From Patescibacteria group bacterium (GTDB taxonomy: Bacteria; Patescibacteriota; Minisyncoccia; Phycocordibacterales; CSBR16-119), in contig JAUPTX010000007.1 in the NCBI GenBank assembly GCA_030917865.1, positions 1 through 32,217 on the forward strand: a stretch of DNA of 32,217 bases, written 5' to 3'. A program made the position numbers and the translations under genes. Every line of letters begins with the position of its first letter. Within the stretch, counting starts at the first letter, position 1. Under the pieces are notes generated by a model, which worked only from the letters and a program-made list of their open reading frames with translations, was not told the origin of the DNA and searched no databases. Of the stretch, positions 8,117 through 15,820 are shown piece after piece.

Positions 8117-8269
8117 TTATTTCTTTATCAATTTCCAACCTTTCCAGTTATAGCTGCTAACTAGGTAACATAAGGTCATGATTGCCATGGGTCCCAGGGT
8201 TGCTGCAATTTTAAGCATTTTCGTTGGATTTTGGGTTATTGTTCTGTGTCCGTAAATAAAGACGCCCAC
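8117..8269 (-). CDS. Possible 50-residue single-helix membrane peptide
   Basis: Reading from GTG at 8269, a 50-residue peptide contains YGHRTITQNPTKMLKIAATL, then a hydrophobic helix (GPMAIMTLCYLV), then a basic aromatic tail (YNWKGWKLIKK). An internal ATG at 8218 would give 33 residues. The frame is closed just upstream by TAA, so it cannot extend. It begins 12 bases after the udg stop and ends just before a terminator, which supports co-transcription with udg. Its helix resembles that of the 48-residue peptide at 11521-11667 (the IA, Leu, Pro, Met-Ala-Ile and Tyr positions recur). There is no recognised family. It could also be a chance frame. Confidence 0.45.
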   Translation of the reverse strand: MGVFIYGHRTITQNPTKMLKIAATLGPMAIMTLCYLVSSYNWKGWKLIKK

Positions 8270-8281
8270 CCCGGGTTAAAA

Positions 8282-8845
8282 TTACAATTTCTCTAAAATC
8301 TTTGGGATTTTCTTAAAGTCTTTTATTAGGGTTTCTTTCATGCCTACGTTGTATAGTGCTGCGGCTGGGTGATATAGGGCTAAGAAATTTTTTGTATTTA
8401 CCCCTTCTAGATTTTTATGTAAAAGCTTTCCGTGCGATTCACTTATTTTTTCTTTTGGAAAAAATATATTTAAAGAGTGTCGTCCTAAAAAAACTATTAA
8501 CTCCGGGTTTATAAAATTAATTTCTTCAAAAAGCCAATTCATGCATTCTTTTATTTCTTCTGGTTTGGGGTCACGGTTGTTTGGTGGGCGGTATTTTACA
8601 GTGTTGGTTATATAAACATCTTCACGTTTAAGTTTTATAAGAGAGAGCATTTCAGAGAGAAATTTGCCAGATCTGCCAACGAAAGGTTTTCCAGATAAAT
8701 CCTCTTCTTTTCCTGGGGCTTCGCCGATAAAAATTATTTTTGATTTTGAGTTTCCGTCGCCAAAGACCGGCCGTGTCGCAGTTTTCTTAATTTCGCATTT
8801 ATTTGCCTTGTGCCAGTATTTATTTATCTCCTCTAAACTTTTCAT
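8282..8845 (-). CDS. Family-4-like uracil-DNA glycosylase, incomplete Fe-S ligands
   Basis: Removes uracil from DNA to start base-excision repair. The 187 residues contain the family-4 motifs GEAPG (41-45), the KPFVGRSGK loop (53-61), TNTVKYRPPNNRDP (80-93) and the C-terminal ALYHPAA motif. Members of this family usually hold a 4Fe-4S cluster with four cysteines, two near the N-terminus as CxxC, one in the KCRPP segment and one about 16 residues later. Here Cys17 and Cys101 are present, but the other two positions are Ala14 and Tyr85. The cluster is therefore probably lost or altered. Catalytic motifs look intact. The family is certain; cluster loss is inferred from alignment by eye. Confidence 0.9.
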   Translation of the reverse strand: MKSLEEINKYWHKANKCEIKKTATRPVFGDGNSKSKIIFIGEAPGKEEDLSGKPFVGRSGKFLSEMLSLIKLKREDVYITNTVKYRPPNNRDPKPEEIKECMNWLFEEINFINPELIVFLGRHSLNIFFPKEKISESHGKLLHKNLEGVNTKNFLALYHPAAALYNVGMKETLIKDFKKIPKILEKL

Positions 8846-8867
8846 GCTTTTTATTTTCTCATACTTT

Positions 8868-8890
8868 TGTTAGAATGTCGCTATTATAAT
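8868..8890 (+). promoter_or_regulatory. Candidate -10 boxes for 8905 operon
   Basis: Two candidate -10 elements precede the ATG at 8905: an extended element TGT-TAGAAT at 8868-8876 and a perfect TATAAT at 8885-8890. The second would leave only about eight leader bases. Which one is used cannot be decided from sequence. Confidence 0.4.
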
Positions 8891-8904
8891 TAATATCTAA
8901 TACG

Positions 8905-9138
8905 ATGGGAATTAAAGACTTTTTTGTTAAAAAATTATTGAAAAATCAGATGAAGAAAACTGGTCTTCCAGAAGAACAGCAAGACAAGTTGATCGACGCA
9001 ATGCTAAAAAACCCGCAACTTTTTGAAAAGATTGCAAATGAGATAAAAGCTTTAGAAAAACAAGGCAAGAGTCAGATGGTGGCTTCGATGGAAGTGATGA
9101 AAAAATATCAAAATGAATTAAGAGATTTGATGATGTAA
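8905..9138 (+). CDS. Small helical hypothetical protein
   Basis: A 77-residue, charged, probably all-helical protein with no membrane segment or signal peptide. It begins GIKDFFVKKLLKNQMKKTGL and continues with alternating basic and acidic helical stretches. I do not recognise a function. It is the first gene of a two-gene unit, with the next ATG six bases after its stop. It is divergent from the uracil-DNA glycosylase gene, sharing the A+T-rich spacer at 8846-8904. The high Met content near the C-terminus is notable but not diagnostic. Confidence 0.75.
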   Translation: MGIKDFFVKKLLKNQMKKTGLPEEQQDKLIDAMLKNPQLFEKIANEIKALEKQGKSQMVASMEVMKKYQNELRDLMM

Positions 9139-9144
9139 AAAAAT

Positions 9145-9450
9145 ATGGAAAAATTTCCGACCAAAGAAGAAATATTAAATTTTCTTTCTTCTGTTTTGGA
9201 AAATCCTAAAATATCTCGTGAAGAAAAAGATGATAGGGGGCTATATCTTTTAGATGTTAAATCGTCACCAAATGAAAATGGAGAAATTAATTCTTATGAG
9301 TATTTACGAAAAGGTAGATTTGATAATATAAGTTCAGGTGCTATTGAAACAAAGATTGTTTTAGTGGTTTATGGTAGAGATGGTATTCCTGTCGGGGGAG
9401 ATGACTATGCAATATTTGATGAGGTGACTGGTAAATTTAAATTAATTTAG
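9145..9450 (+). CDS. Hypothetical 101-residue protein
   Basis: A soluble protein of 101 residues with a mixed alpha/beta pattern. The N-terminal third is helical (FPTKEEILNFLSSVLENP). The rest looks like beta strands (IETKIVLVVYGRDGIPVGGD, then YAIFDEVTGKFKLI). No cysteines, signal peptide or membrane helices are seen. I do not recognise the family. It starts six bases after the preceding gene and ends just before the 30-base palindromic terminator, so it closes a two-gene operon. Confidence 0.75.
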   Translation: MEKFPTKEEILNFLSSVLENPKISREEKDDRGLYLLDVKSSPNENGEINSYEYLRKGRFDNISSGAIETKIVLVVYGRDGIPVGGDDYAIFDEVTGKFKLI

Positions 9451-9460
9451 TATAAAAGAT

Positions 9461-9490
9461 ACCCCCTGCAAGACATGTCTTGCAGGGGGT
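9461..9490. terminator. Bidirectional terminator, perfect 30-base palindrome
   Basis: ACCCCCTGCAAGACA at 9461-9475 is exactly complementary to the following 15 bases, a perfect palindrome without a spacer. It sits between convergent genes ending at 9450 and 9496. On the minus strand it is followed by ATCTTTTATA. Confidence 0.85.
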
Positions 9491-9495
9491 TGATG

Positions 9496-9963
9496 TTACC
9501 GGAGTCTTCTGAATGCCTGTTGCTGTTCTTGTATTATCTCAGGCATGTTCCACGAATCTTCATCTACAACGTTTAGGTACATTTCTGGTGCCTTGAAATC
9601 TTTCAGGGCGGCCATCGACTCACCTTTAATATACGTGAACTCTGGTTCGTGTGAGGCGAACAATGTCCATAGTCTGTAATCGTTTTCCCATCTGATATTG
9701 AATCCACAACCTATGACACCACAGAGACATTTGGTGACGCAGTATGGATCTCCTCCTATTTTGGCGATTACAAGCGTATCAAAAAATATATGAGGAGTTA
9801 TACCTAAATCTCTTTTGGAAATGTCTCCCACATGAAGTTTTAGAGAATATGACTTATGGGCTCCTGCATATACCACATACGCAGTGTGCTTTTTTGGGTA
9901 ACCAGCTTTTTTGCAGTTTTGGCAAAAAGCTGTACGCGTCATGGAAGGTGCTAGCTTTTGCAT
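9496..9963 (-). CDS. Cysteine-rich hypothetical, possible zinc protein
   Basis: A 155-residue protein of unknown function. A CxxC pair at Cys14 and Cys17 (CQNC) is followed by four more cysteines at 75, 79, 81 and 86 (YCVTKCLCGVIGCG), a pattern suited to binding one or two zinc ions. The C-terminal part is acidic, then rich in Gln and Arg. There is no signal peptide. An alternative start is Met8. The gene has more G+C-ending codons than its neighbours and lies downstream of the 10049-10285 gene on the same strand. It has no obvious promoter of its own, so it may depend on read-through of the terminator at 10012-10043. Confidence 0.7.
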   Translation of the reverse strand: MQKLAPSMTRTAFCQNCKKAGYPKKHTAYVVYAGAHKSYSLKLHVGDISKRDLGITPHIFFDTLVIAKIGGDPYCVTKCLCGVIGCGFNIRWENDYRLWTLFASHEPEFTYIKGESMAALKDFKAPEMYLNVVDEDSWNMPEIIQEQQQAFRRLR

Positions 9964-10000
9964 TTTTACTGGTTTTTTAAAATTAAAACATAAAAATCTT

Positions 10001-10043
10001 AAAACAAAAAGCCCGCCGACGAGCAGGCTTTTGCTCGGGCGGG
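10001..10043 (-). terminator. Terminator after the 10285-10049 gene
   Basis: A two-tier stem pairs CCCGCC (10012-10017) with GGCGGG (10038-10043) and CGAGCA (10020-10025) with TGCTCG (10032-10037) around a GGCTTT loop. On the minus strand it is followed by TTTTTGTTTT, an excellent intrinsic terminator. Confidence 0.9.
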
Positions 10044-10048
10044 ATATC

Positions 10049-10285
10049 TTAGGTGGTTATTGTCCATGTGGCAATGACAGAAGCTTTCCACTCACCGCTT
10101 CCTCCAATTGAAGAGCTTGAAAGTGTGACATGTGTTATGGAATGAGAAATCGAAAATTCGGTGGCTTCTCTACTAAGATTTCCCATATTACGTTCTACCC
10201 ATTCATCTACTTCTTCTACCACTTCTTCGTATTTTTTCTTTCCATTGAAGGTGAATGTCTTCATTTGTTTTTTGCGGATCTTCAT
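10049..10285 (-). CDS. Small hypothetical protein, alpha plus beta
   Basis: Up to 78 residues. The start may instead be Met8 at 10264 (MKTFTFNGKKKYEEVVEEVD), which looks more like a folded beginning. A central acidic helix (YEEVVEEVDEWVERN) is followed by a strand-rich half ending GEWKASVIATWTI. The layout, a helix followed by two strands with a conserved-looking aromatic end, faintly recalls small Cse60-type proteins, but this is not a firm assignment. There is no signal peptide. It is followed by a strong terminator and preceded by an A+T-rich spacer shared divergently with ychF, containing TTGACT at 10327-10332 on the minus strand. It looks like a self-contained unit. Confidence 0.7.
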   Translation of the reverse strand: MKIRKKQMKTFTFNGKKKYEEVVEEVDEWVERNMGNLSREATEFSISHSITHVTLSSSSIGGSGEWKASVIATWTITT

Positions 10286-10337
10286 CGGGTGCTTGTTTTT
10301 GACTAATCTATCATTTTAAATTATATAGTCAATCAAA

Positions 10338-10366
10338 TTGCCGAAACGTGAAAATCCTGGTATATT
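10338..10366 (+). promoter_or_regulatory. ychF promoter, leaderless
   Basis: TTGCCG at 10338-10343, a 17-base spacer ending in TGG, and TATATT at 10361-10366. The ATG follows seven bases later, so the transcript should start at the start codon. Confidence 0.75.
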
Positions 10367-10373
10367 TTAAGTC

Positions 10374-11468
10374 ATGAAAATCGGAATCGTAGGTCTGCCA
10401 AATGTTGGTAAAAGTACACTTTTTAACGCCCTGACAAAAAAGGGTGTTTTAGCTGCTAACTATCCTTTTGCAACTATCGACCCCTCTGTTGGCGTGGTGG
10501 CTGTGCCAGACGAAAGGTTGTATAAACTTGCAGATTTTTCTCAAAGTAAAAAAACTCTTCCAGCTGCGATAGAGTTCGTGGACATTGCCGGGCTTGTGGA
10601 AGGTGCCTCAAAAGGTGAAGGTCTTGGGAACAAATTTCTTTCTCATATTCGAGAAGTTGACGCTATCCTTCAGATGGTGCGTATTTTTCCCTTAGAAGAA
10701 TCTGGAAACGGTATCATGCACGTTTATGGCGATATAAATCCTCTTCGAGATATTAAAGTTATAAATATGGAGCTTGTTTTGGCTGATCTTGAAAGTGTAA
10801 ACAAAAGAATTGGAAATATTTCTCGAGACGTTAAAAGGGGAGACAAAGACGCTGTAAAAGAAAATGAGATTTTGGAAAAAGTTCAAAAGGTTTTAGAAGA
10901 AGAGAAAATGGCAAACACTTTGGCTTTAACAGAAGAAGAATCAAAAATCATAAAAAGTTTAAATCTTCTAACTTCAAAGAAAATAATTTTTGGATTAAAT
11001 AAAAGGGGTGGAGTAAAAAATCTAGACGAATCAGACTCGACTGCTTTTAAAGAATTAACTAACTTTATAGAAAGTTCTGGTTATGAATACGTTGTGCTCG
11101 ATGCAAAGACAGAAGATGATTTGAAAGATTTCGGAGATGAAGAAAAGAAAGAGTTAAGAGGCGGGGAAGAAGATGGTATCGACGAACTGATAAGAAAAAG
11201 CTATAAGCTTTTGGGACTAATGACATATTTCACAACCGGTCCAGAAGAAACGAGAGCTTGGACTGTAAAAGTCGGCTCGACTGGTCCTGAGGCTGGCGCG
11301 GCGATACACACAGATTTCAAGACAAAATACATCAGAGCTCAGGTTATTAACTGGCAAGATTTACTAAACTCTGGATCTTTTGGTGAAGCCAGAGCAAAAG
11401 GTTTAATACGAACAGAAGGTAAAGAATATATTGTAAAAGACGGAGATGTAATTGAGTTTATGGTTTAA
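10374..11468 (+). CDS. ychF: Ribosome-associated ATPase YchF/OLA1
   Basis: Obg-related P-loop NTPase that prefers ATP and associates with ribosomes. The 364 residues match the family's usual length. Walker A GLPNVGKST is at 7-15, the switch segment FVDIAGLVEGASKGEGLGNKF at about 67-87, and a helical coiled-coil insertion at about 130-200. The nucleotide-specificity motif is replaced by NKRG, as expected for a non-GTPase. The C-terminal TGS domain starts at about 283 and contains EARAKGLIRTEGKEYIVKDGDVIEF. The start codon is fixed by a well-formed promoter seven bases upstream, implying a leaderless mRNA. It is monocistronic, ending in a strong hairpin terminator. Confidence 0.97.
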   Translation: MKIGIVGLPNVGKSTLFNALTKKGVLAANYPFATIDPSVGVVAVPDERLYKLADFSQSKKTLPAAIEFVDIAGLVEGASKGEGLGNKFLSHIREVDAILQMVRIFPLEESGNGIMHVYGDINPLRDIKVINMELVLADLESVNKRIGNISRDVKRGDKDAVKENEILEKVQKVLEEEKMANTLALTEEESKIIKSLNLLTSKKIIFGLNKRGGVKNLDESDSTAFKELTNFIESSGYEYVVLDAKTEDDLKDFGDEEKKELRGGEEDGIDELIRKSYKLLGLMTYFTTGPEETRAWTVKVGSTGPEAGAAIHTDFKTKYIRAQVINWQDLLNSGSFGEARAKGLIRTEGKEYIVKDGDVIEFMV

Positions 11469-11474
11469 AAACAG

Positions 11475-11504
11475 AAAGATCCGGCGCCTTGGCGCCGGAT
11501 CTTT
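11475..11504. terminator. Terminator after ychF, usable both ways
   Basis: AAAGATCCGGCGCC (11475-11488) pairs with its exact complement at 11491-11504 around a TT loop. T-rich flanks exist on both strands, so it can also end the minus-strand small gene at 11521. Confidence 0.92.
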
Positions 11505-11520
11505 TCCTTTACCCGAAGGG

Positions 11521-11667
11521 TTAGAATGAGAAGTATCCCCAGATTGCCATCACAGGGGTTGCCAAAAACTTGGCTATCCGCACGGTGTTCCTCCTGACTG
11601 CTGGCCAGTTAACACCATGATATTCTGTGACTTGTGGTTGCGGGAAATCTTCTTTGTTCTTTTTCAT
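11521..11667 (-). CDS. 48-residue small protein with own promoter
   Basis: The frame starts at ATG 11667 and encodes 48 residues: a polar N-terminal half (MKKNKEDFPQPQVTEYHGVN), a basic stretch (VRRNTVR), then a short hydrophobic helix (IAKFLATPVMAIWGYFSF) reaching the C-terminus. It is unlike random sequence because it has a consensus-like promoter upstream (11694-11721) and a terminator directly after the stop. The helix resembles that of the 50-residue peptide at 8117-8269. There is no Shine-Dalgarno site; the leader before the ATG is rich in C and A. I do not recognise a family. A membrane-associated microprotein is the simplest reading. Confidence 0.6.
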   Translation of the reverse strand: MKKNKEDFPQPQVTEYHGVNWPAVRRNTVRIAKFLATPVMAIWGYFSF

Positions 11668-11693
11668 GAAGGTACGGTGGTTTGGTGTTCCAT

Positions 11694-11721
11694 ATATTAC
11701 ATATTAAATTAAAATTGTCAA
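11694..11721 (-). promoter_or_regulatory. Promoter of the 48-residue gene
   Basis: On the minus strand TTGACA (11716-11721) is separated by 16 bases from TAATAT (11694-11699). Predicted transcription starts about 20 bases before the ATG at 11667. Confidence 0.65.
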
Positions 11722-11783
11722 GTTTTGTTTTAATAAAAAACACCAAAAGATATAAAAAAATACAAATAAAATCCCCAAAATTT

Positions 11784-11812
11784 TTGTTTTTTAGCTTAAA
11801 ATTTGGTATAAT
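11784..11812 (+). promoter_or_regulatory. Promoter of the MBL-fold/gyrA cluster, leaderless
   Basis: TTGTTT at 11784-11789, a 17-base spacer ending in TGG (extended -10), then TATAAT at 11807-11812. The ATG is at 11819, so the message should begin at the start codon. Confidence 0.75.
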
Positions 11813-11818
11813 AGACCT

Positions 11819-12445
11819 ATGATAATCACATATTTTGGTAAGCAATTCTTTAAAATCCAGCAAGGAGATACTGTAGTTGCGATAAATCCTATAAGCAAAG
11901 ATTCAAAAGATTTTAATAAAGCAAAGTTTGGTTCAAATGTAGTTATTTCTACTACAAACCATCCTGATTTTAACGGTATTGAGTCAGCTACTTTTGGCGA
12001 CAACGCACCATTTATTATTAGCGGCCCTGGTGAATATGAGGTTGGAAATGTGTTTGTTCGCGGATTTTTATCTTCTGCTGAAATTGATAAGAAAAAATAC
12101 GTAAACACTATTTATTTGATAAAAGTAGAAGATATAAATATTTGTTTCTTGGGTCCGCTCGACAGCAAAGACTCACTCTCAAAAGATTTAGGCGAAGAGA
12201 TAGATGAACCAGATATTATTTTTGTTCCAATAAACGGCACATCGACAATAGACGCGACAACAGCTGTAAAAATCGCAAACTCTTTCAACGCTAAGATGGT
12301 CATACCGATGGATTACGATGCCGGAAGTATAAAAACTTTCATAAAAGAAACGGGTTCCGAAGATGTAAAACCGGTTGAAAAATTAACTCTTAAGAAAAAA
12401 GATTTTACAACTGGAAAGATAACAGTTGCACTTTTAGATTTTTAG
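11819..12445 (+). CDS. MBL-fold protein with degraded metal site
   Basis: A 208-residue protein resembling the small metallo-beta-lactamase-fold hydrolases often placed near gyrA in Patescibacteria. The opening (MIITYFGKQFFKI) and the GPGEYEVGNVFVRG segment at about 70-83 fit this family. The key metal motif HxHxDH is reduced: the aligned segment is TTNHPDF at 45-51, keeping His48 and Asp50 but losing the first and last histidines. The enzyme may be inactive, may bind a single metal, or may have another role. It has a leaderless extended -10 promoter and heads a run followed by a small membrane protein and gyrA. The fold call is by motif resemblance. Confidence 0.75.
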   Translation: MIITYFGKQFFKIQQGDTVVAINPISKDSKDFNKAKFGSNVVISTTNHPDFNGIESATFGDNAPFIISGPGEYEVGNVFVRGFLSSAEIDKKKYVNTIYLIKVEDINICFLGPLDSKDSLSKDLGEEIDEPDIIFVPINGTSTIDATTAVKIANSFNAKMVIPMDYDAGSIKTFIKETGSEDVKPVEKLTLKKKDFTTGKITVALLDF

Positions 12446-12451
12446 TTAACT

Positions 12452-12661
12452 ATGAGCTCTTTTGTAAACAAGTTAAAACAAAAACCAGAAGATGTCAGAA
12501 ATAGAATAGCTATTTTTACCGCTATATCTTTGACTGCAATAATAGTCGGGCTTTGGATGCTTGTTGCTCAAAACAAAAACACACAAGATGAAGTAAAAGA
12601 AAGATCAATGCGAGAAGATTTAAAACCACTTATGATGATTTTTGGAAAATCAAAGGAGTAA
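12452..12661 (+). CDS. Small single-pass membrane protein, unknown
   Basis: A 69-residue protein with a charged N-terminus (FVNKLKQKPEDVRNRIA), one membrane helix at about 20-40 (IFTAISLTAIIVGLWMLVA) and a charged C-terminal half ending in KPLMMIFGKSKE. The layout suggests an N-in, C-out or peripheral small membrane protein, but no family is recognised. It lies six bases after the MBL-fold gene and 24 bases before gyrA, all on the same strand, so it is probably part of one transcript. Confidence 0.75.
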   Translation: MSSFVNKLKQKPEDVRNRIAIFTAISLTAIIVGLWMLVAQNKNTQDEVKERSMREDLKPLMMIFGKSKE

Positions 12662-12685
12662 ATTAAAAGATAATTATTAAATATT

Positions 12686-15142
12686 ATGGCAAAGAAAGAA
12701 GAAAATAATCTAGAAATAAAGAGAGATAAAGTTGTAGCTTCCAATATCGTAAAAGAGATGAAAGACTCTTATCTTTCTTATGCGATGTCTGTGATCACTT
12801 CTCGTGCTCTTCCAGATATTCGCGACGGTCTAAAACCTGTACACCGAAGAATTCTTTTTTCTATGCACAAATTAGGCGTTACTTCTTCTGCGAAATTTGT
12901 TAAATCTGCGAGAATTGTCGGAGACGTGATCGGTAAATATCACCCACACGGAGACTCTTCCGTTTATGATGCCATGGTTAACACAGTTCAAGATTTCTCT
13001 TTTAGATATCCGCTTGTTGTTGGGCAAGGAAACTTCGGTTCTATCGACGGAGACTCTGCAGCTGCGATGCGTTATACCGAGGCAAAAATGTCTAAATTCT
13101 CAGGAGACATGCTTCGAGATATTGAAAAAGACACAGTGGATTTTCGTCCAAACTTCGACGACACTTTAAAAGAGCCATCCGTACTACCAGCTGCTGTTCC
13201 GAATCTTTTATTAAATGGAACTCTTGGTATTGCGGTGGGTATGGCGACAAATATTCCTCCACACAACTTAGGTGAAGTTATAGATGCTACTCTTCATCTT
13301 ATTGATAATCCAAAAGCAACAGTCGAAGATTTGGCAGAATTCGTACAGGCGCCAGATTTTCCAACAGGAGGGCTTATTTACAACAAAAAAGATATTTTAG
13401 CTGCATACTCTACGGGTCGTGGTGGTGTGGTTTGTCGCGGTCAGGCAGAAATAACAGAAACAAAGGTTGGTCAGTCTCAAATAATAATTACTTCTATACC
13501 TTACAGGGTTTTGAAATCAAACCTTATTACTCAAATCGCAGATTTGTTTAGAGACAAAAAACTTCAAGGTCTAAAAGATTTACGAGATGAATCTACAACA
13601 GATATCAGAATCGTTATCGATCTTAAAAGCACGGCTCATCCTCAAAAAGTTTTAAATACTTTGTATAAAAATACTCAACTAGAACAAAATTTCAACTTTA
13701 ACATGGTTGCGTTGGTTGACGGCGTTCCTCAAACTCTTTCTTTGAAAGATTTCTTGTCAGAGTTCGTTTCTCACAGACAAGTTGTTGTAACCAGAAGAAC
13801 TAAATTTGACTTAGCTAAAGCCGAGGCGAGAGCTCATATACTAGAGGGTCTTAAAATGGCGCTCGATCATATTGATGAAGTTATAAAAACAATTAGAGCT
13901 TCAAAAGATAAAGAAGAGGCGAAGGCTAACTTGATGAAGAAATTTAAATTCTCAGATCTTCAAGCTATCGCCATTCTTGATATGCGACTTCAAAAACTTG
14001 CTGGTCTTGAGCGAAAAGAAATCGAAGACGAACTAAAAGAAAAACTTGCTCTTATTAAATATCTAAAAAGCCTTTTGGCTGACCCGAAGAAAATTTTAGC
14101 CGTTATTTCAGAAGAACTCAAAGAGATAAGAGAAAAATATGCAGACGAAAGAAGAACTCGCGTTATAAAAGGCGGAGTCAAATCTATTTCAGAAGAAGAT
14201 TTGATTGAAGAAAAAGATTCTGTCTTGGTCTATACTTTGGGCGGATATGTAAAAAGAACTGATCCAACAGAATATCGAAGTCAAAAACGTGGAGGTGTTG
14301 GTGTGGTAGATCTAGAAACAAAAGAAGAGGACGTTGTGACTCATCTTTTAAACACTTCAACTCATTCAGACTTACTATTCTTTACCAATATGGGTAAGGC
14401 ATACCAAATAAAAATGTTTGAAATCCCAGAAGGTCGTCGTGCAACAAAAGGAAAATCAATCATGAACTTCTTGTCTTTGTCAGCTGAAGAAAAGGTTACA
14501 TCTATCGTTGCGATGGATAAAGACAAAAAGGCAACAAGTGAATTCTTGCTTTTGGTTACAAAAGACGGTGTTGCGAAAAAGGTTTCTGCAGAAAGCTTTA
14601 AAGAAGTTCGCAGAAGTGGTTTGATAGCTATCAAGCTTTCAGCGGGTGACGAACTATATTCTGCAAACTTTATGGAAAAAGGTGACGAAGCTATTATTGC
14701 GACAAAGAAAGGTCAGTCTATAAGATTTAAGGGTACAGATATTCGTGAAATGGGTAGATCTGCTGGGGGGGTTCGTGGTATGAAGCTTTCAAAGGGTGAT
14801 CACGTAGTAGGTGTTGGAATTATCAAAAAAGATTTAAAAGACGCAACACTTCTCGTGATGTCTGAAAATGGTTTCGGAAAGAGAACAGAATTGAAAGAAT
14901 ATAAAACACAAAAAAGAGGTGGAAGCGGAATCAAGACAGCAAAGGTAACTTCAAAAACAGGGGACTTGGTTGTGGCATCACTTGTCACAGATGAGGTTTC
15001 TGAGATAATCGCTATCTCTAAGAAAGGGCAAGTGATAAAAACAGACATAGAATCAATCTCTGTTTTGGGAAGACAAACTCAAGGCGTAAAAATAATGAAG
15101 CCAAGAGCAGGGGATTCTCTAGCATCGCTTACATGTTTATAA
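12686..15142 (+). CDS. gyrA: DNA gyrase subunit A
   Basis: Type IIA topoisomerase subunit that cuts and rejoins DNA for negative supercoiling, working with GyrB (not in this window). The 818 residues cover the breakage-reunion domain with catalytic Tyr130 in [11 protein letters not shown], the coiled coil, and a C-terminal beta-pinwheel beginning at about 510. The pinwheel has the GyrA-box motif QKRGGVG, and a related QKRGGSG appears later, supporting gyrase rather than topoisomerase IV. The quinolone region keeps Ser91 and Asp95 ([10 protein letters not shown]), the residues usually associated with quinolone sensitivity. It follows two small genes on the same strand and ends in a strong palindromic terminator. 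Confidence 0.97.
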   Translation: MAKKEENNLEIKRDKVVASNIVKEMKDSYLSYAMSVITSRALPDIRDGLKPVHRRILFSMHKLGVTSSAKFVKSARIVGDVIGKYHPHGDSSVYDAMVNTVQDFSFRYPLVVGQGNFGSIDGDSAAAMRYTEAKMSKFSGDMLRDIEKDTVDFRPNFDDTLKEPSVLPAAVPNLLLNGTLGIAVGMATNIPPHNLGEVIDATLHLIDNPKATVEDLAEFVQAPDFPTGGLIYNKKDILAAYSTGRGGVVCRGQAEITETKVGQSQIIITSIPYRVLKSNLITQIADLFRDKKLQGLKDLRDESTTDIRIVIDLKSTAHPQKVLNTLYKNTQLEQNFNFNMVALVDGVPQTLSLKDFLSEFVSHRQVVVTRRTKFDLAKAEARAHILEGLKMALDHIDEVIKTIRASKDKEEAKANLMKKFKFSDLQAIAILDMRLQKLAGLERKEIEDELKEKLALIKYLKSLLADPKKILAVISEELKEIREKYADERRTRVIKGGVKSISEEDLIEEKDSVLVYTLGGYVKRTDPTEYRSQKRGGVGVVDLETKEEDVVTHLLNTSTHSDLLFFTNMGKAYQIKMFEIPEGRRATKGKSIMNFLSLSAEEKVTSIVAMDKDKKATSEFLLLVTKDGVAKKVSAESFKEVRRSGLIAIKLSAGDELYSANFMEKGDEAIIATKKGQSIRFKGTDIREMGRSAGGVRGMKLSKGDHVVGVGIIKKDLKDATLLVMSENGFGKRTELKEYKTQKRGGSGIKTAKVTSKTGDLVVASLVTDEVSEIIAISKKGQVIKTDIESISVLGRQTQGVKIMKPRAGDSLASLTCL

Positions 15143-15178
15143 AATTAAAATCGCGCCAGATGGCGCGATTTTAATTTT
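15141..15178. terminator. gyrA terminator
   Basis: An 18-base perfect inverted repeat (15141-15158 with 15161-15178) and a GA loop: a G+C core TCGCGCCA between A-rich and T-rich arms. It overlaps the final base or two of the gyrA stop codon. Confidence 0.92.
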
Positions 15179-15191
15179 CACATATTTTTTC

Positions 15192-15220
15192 TTGTAAAAC
15201 TTTCTTTTCCGTCATACAAT
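15192..15220 (+). promoter_or_regulatory. Methyltransferase promoter, leaderless
   Basis: TTGTAA at 15192-15197, a 17-base spacer, TACAAT at 15215-15220, then six bases to the ATG at 15227. The spacing implies transcription starts at the start codon. Confidence 0.7.
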
Positions 15221-15226
15221 TATCTT

Positions 15227-15763
15227 ATGTCACTTAACTTTTCAAATCCAAAAGAAAATATTAAACATCTTTATTTAAAAGAAGGAGACGTTGTTGCTGA
15301 TTTTGGTTCTGGTGCCGGACACTACATTGAAGAAGTTTCAAAAATAATTGGACCTTCTGGAAAAGTCTATGCCGTAGATATTCAAAAAGATCTACTGCTA
15401 AAATTATCAAATGATTTTAATAAGAAAAACATTAAAAACTTTGAGATAATTTGGAGCGATCTCGAATCACCAGAAGGTTCTAAATTACAATCAGGTTCTT
15501 TAGATGCGGTTGTATTGTCCAATCTTTTATTTCAGGTAGAAAATAAAATTGCTGTTGTTAAGGAGATTTGGCGTGTTTTAAGGCACGGCGCAAAAGTTCT
15601 TGTAATAGATTGGTCAGATTCTTTTGGCGGCATTGGTCCTATTTTAAAAGATGTTGTTTCAGAAGAAGCGTGTATAAAATTATTTGAACAAAATGGTTTT
15701 TCTATTTTAAAAAGAGCTCCTGCTGGTGCTCATCATTATGGTCTTGTTTTTACTAAGTCTTAG
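15227..15763 (+). CDS. Class I SAM-dependent methyltransferase
   Basis: A 178-residue Rossmann-fold methyltransferase. Motif I is VVADFGSGAGHY at about 22-33, the acidic residue ending strand 2 is in VYAVDIQ at about 48-54, and DAVVLSNLLFQVE (about 88-100) and EIWRVLRHGAKVLVIDW (about 108-124) are the motif IV and V regions. The size and pattern resemble the ubiquinone/menaquinone or arsenite-type branch, but no substrate can be assigned; the cysteine motifs of arsenite methyltransferases are absent. The gene stands alone with its own promoter between gyrA and the pilin-associated cluster. Confidence 0.87.
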   Translation: MSLNFSNPKENIKHLYLKEGDVVADFGSGAGHYIEEVSKIIGPSGKVYAVDIQKDLLLKLSNDFNKKNIKNFEIIWSDLESPEGSKLQSGSLDAVVLSNLLFQVENKIAVVKEIWRVLRHGAKVLVIDWSDSFGGIGPILKDVVSEEACIKLFEQNGFSILKRAPAGAHHYGLVFTKS

Positions 15764-15820
15764 AAATACCCAGTTTTGTTTTTTAATTTTTCATTTTTAC
15801 TTTAAAATATAGTATGTAAT

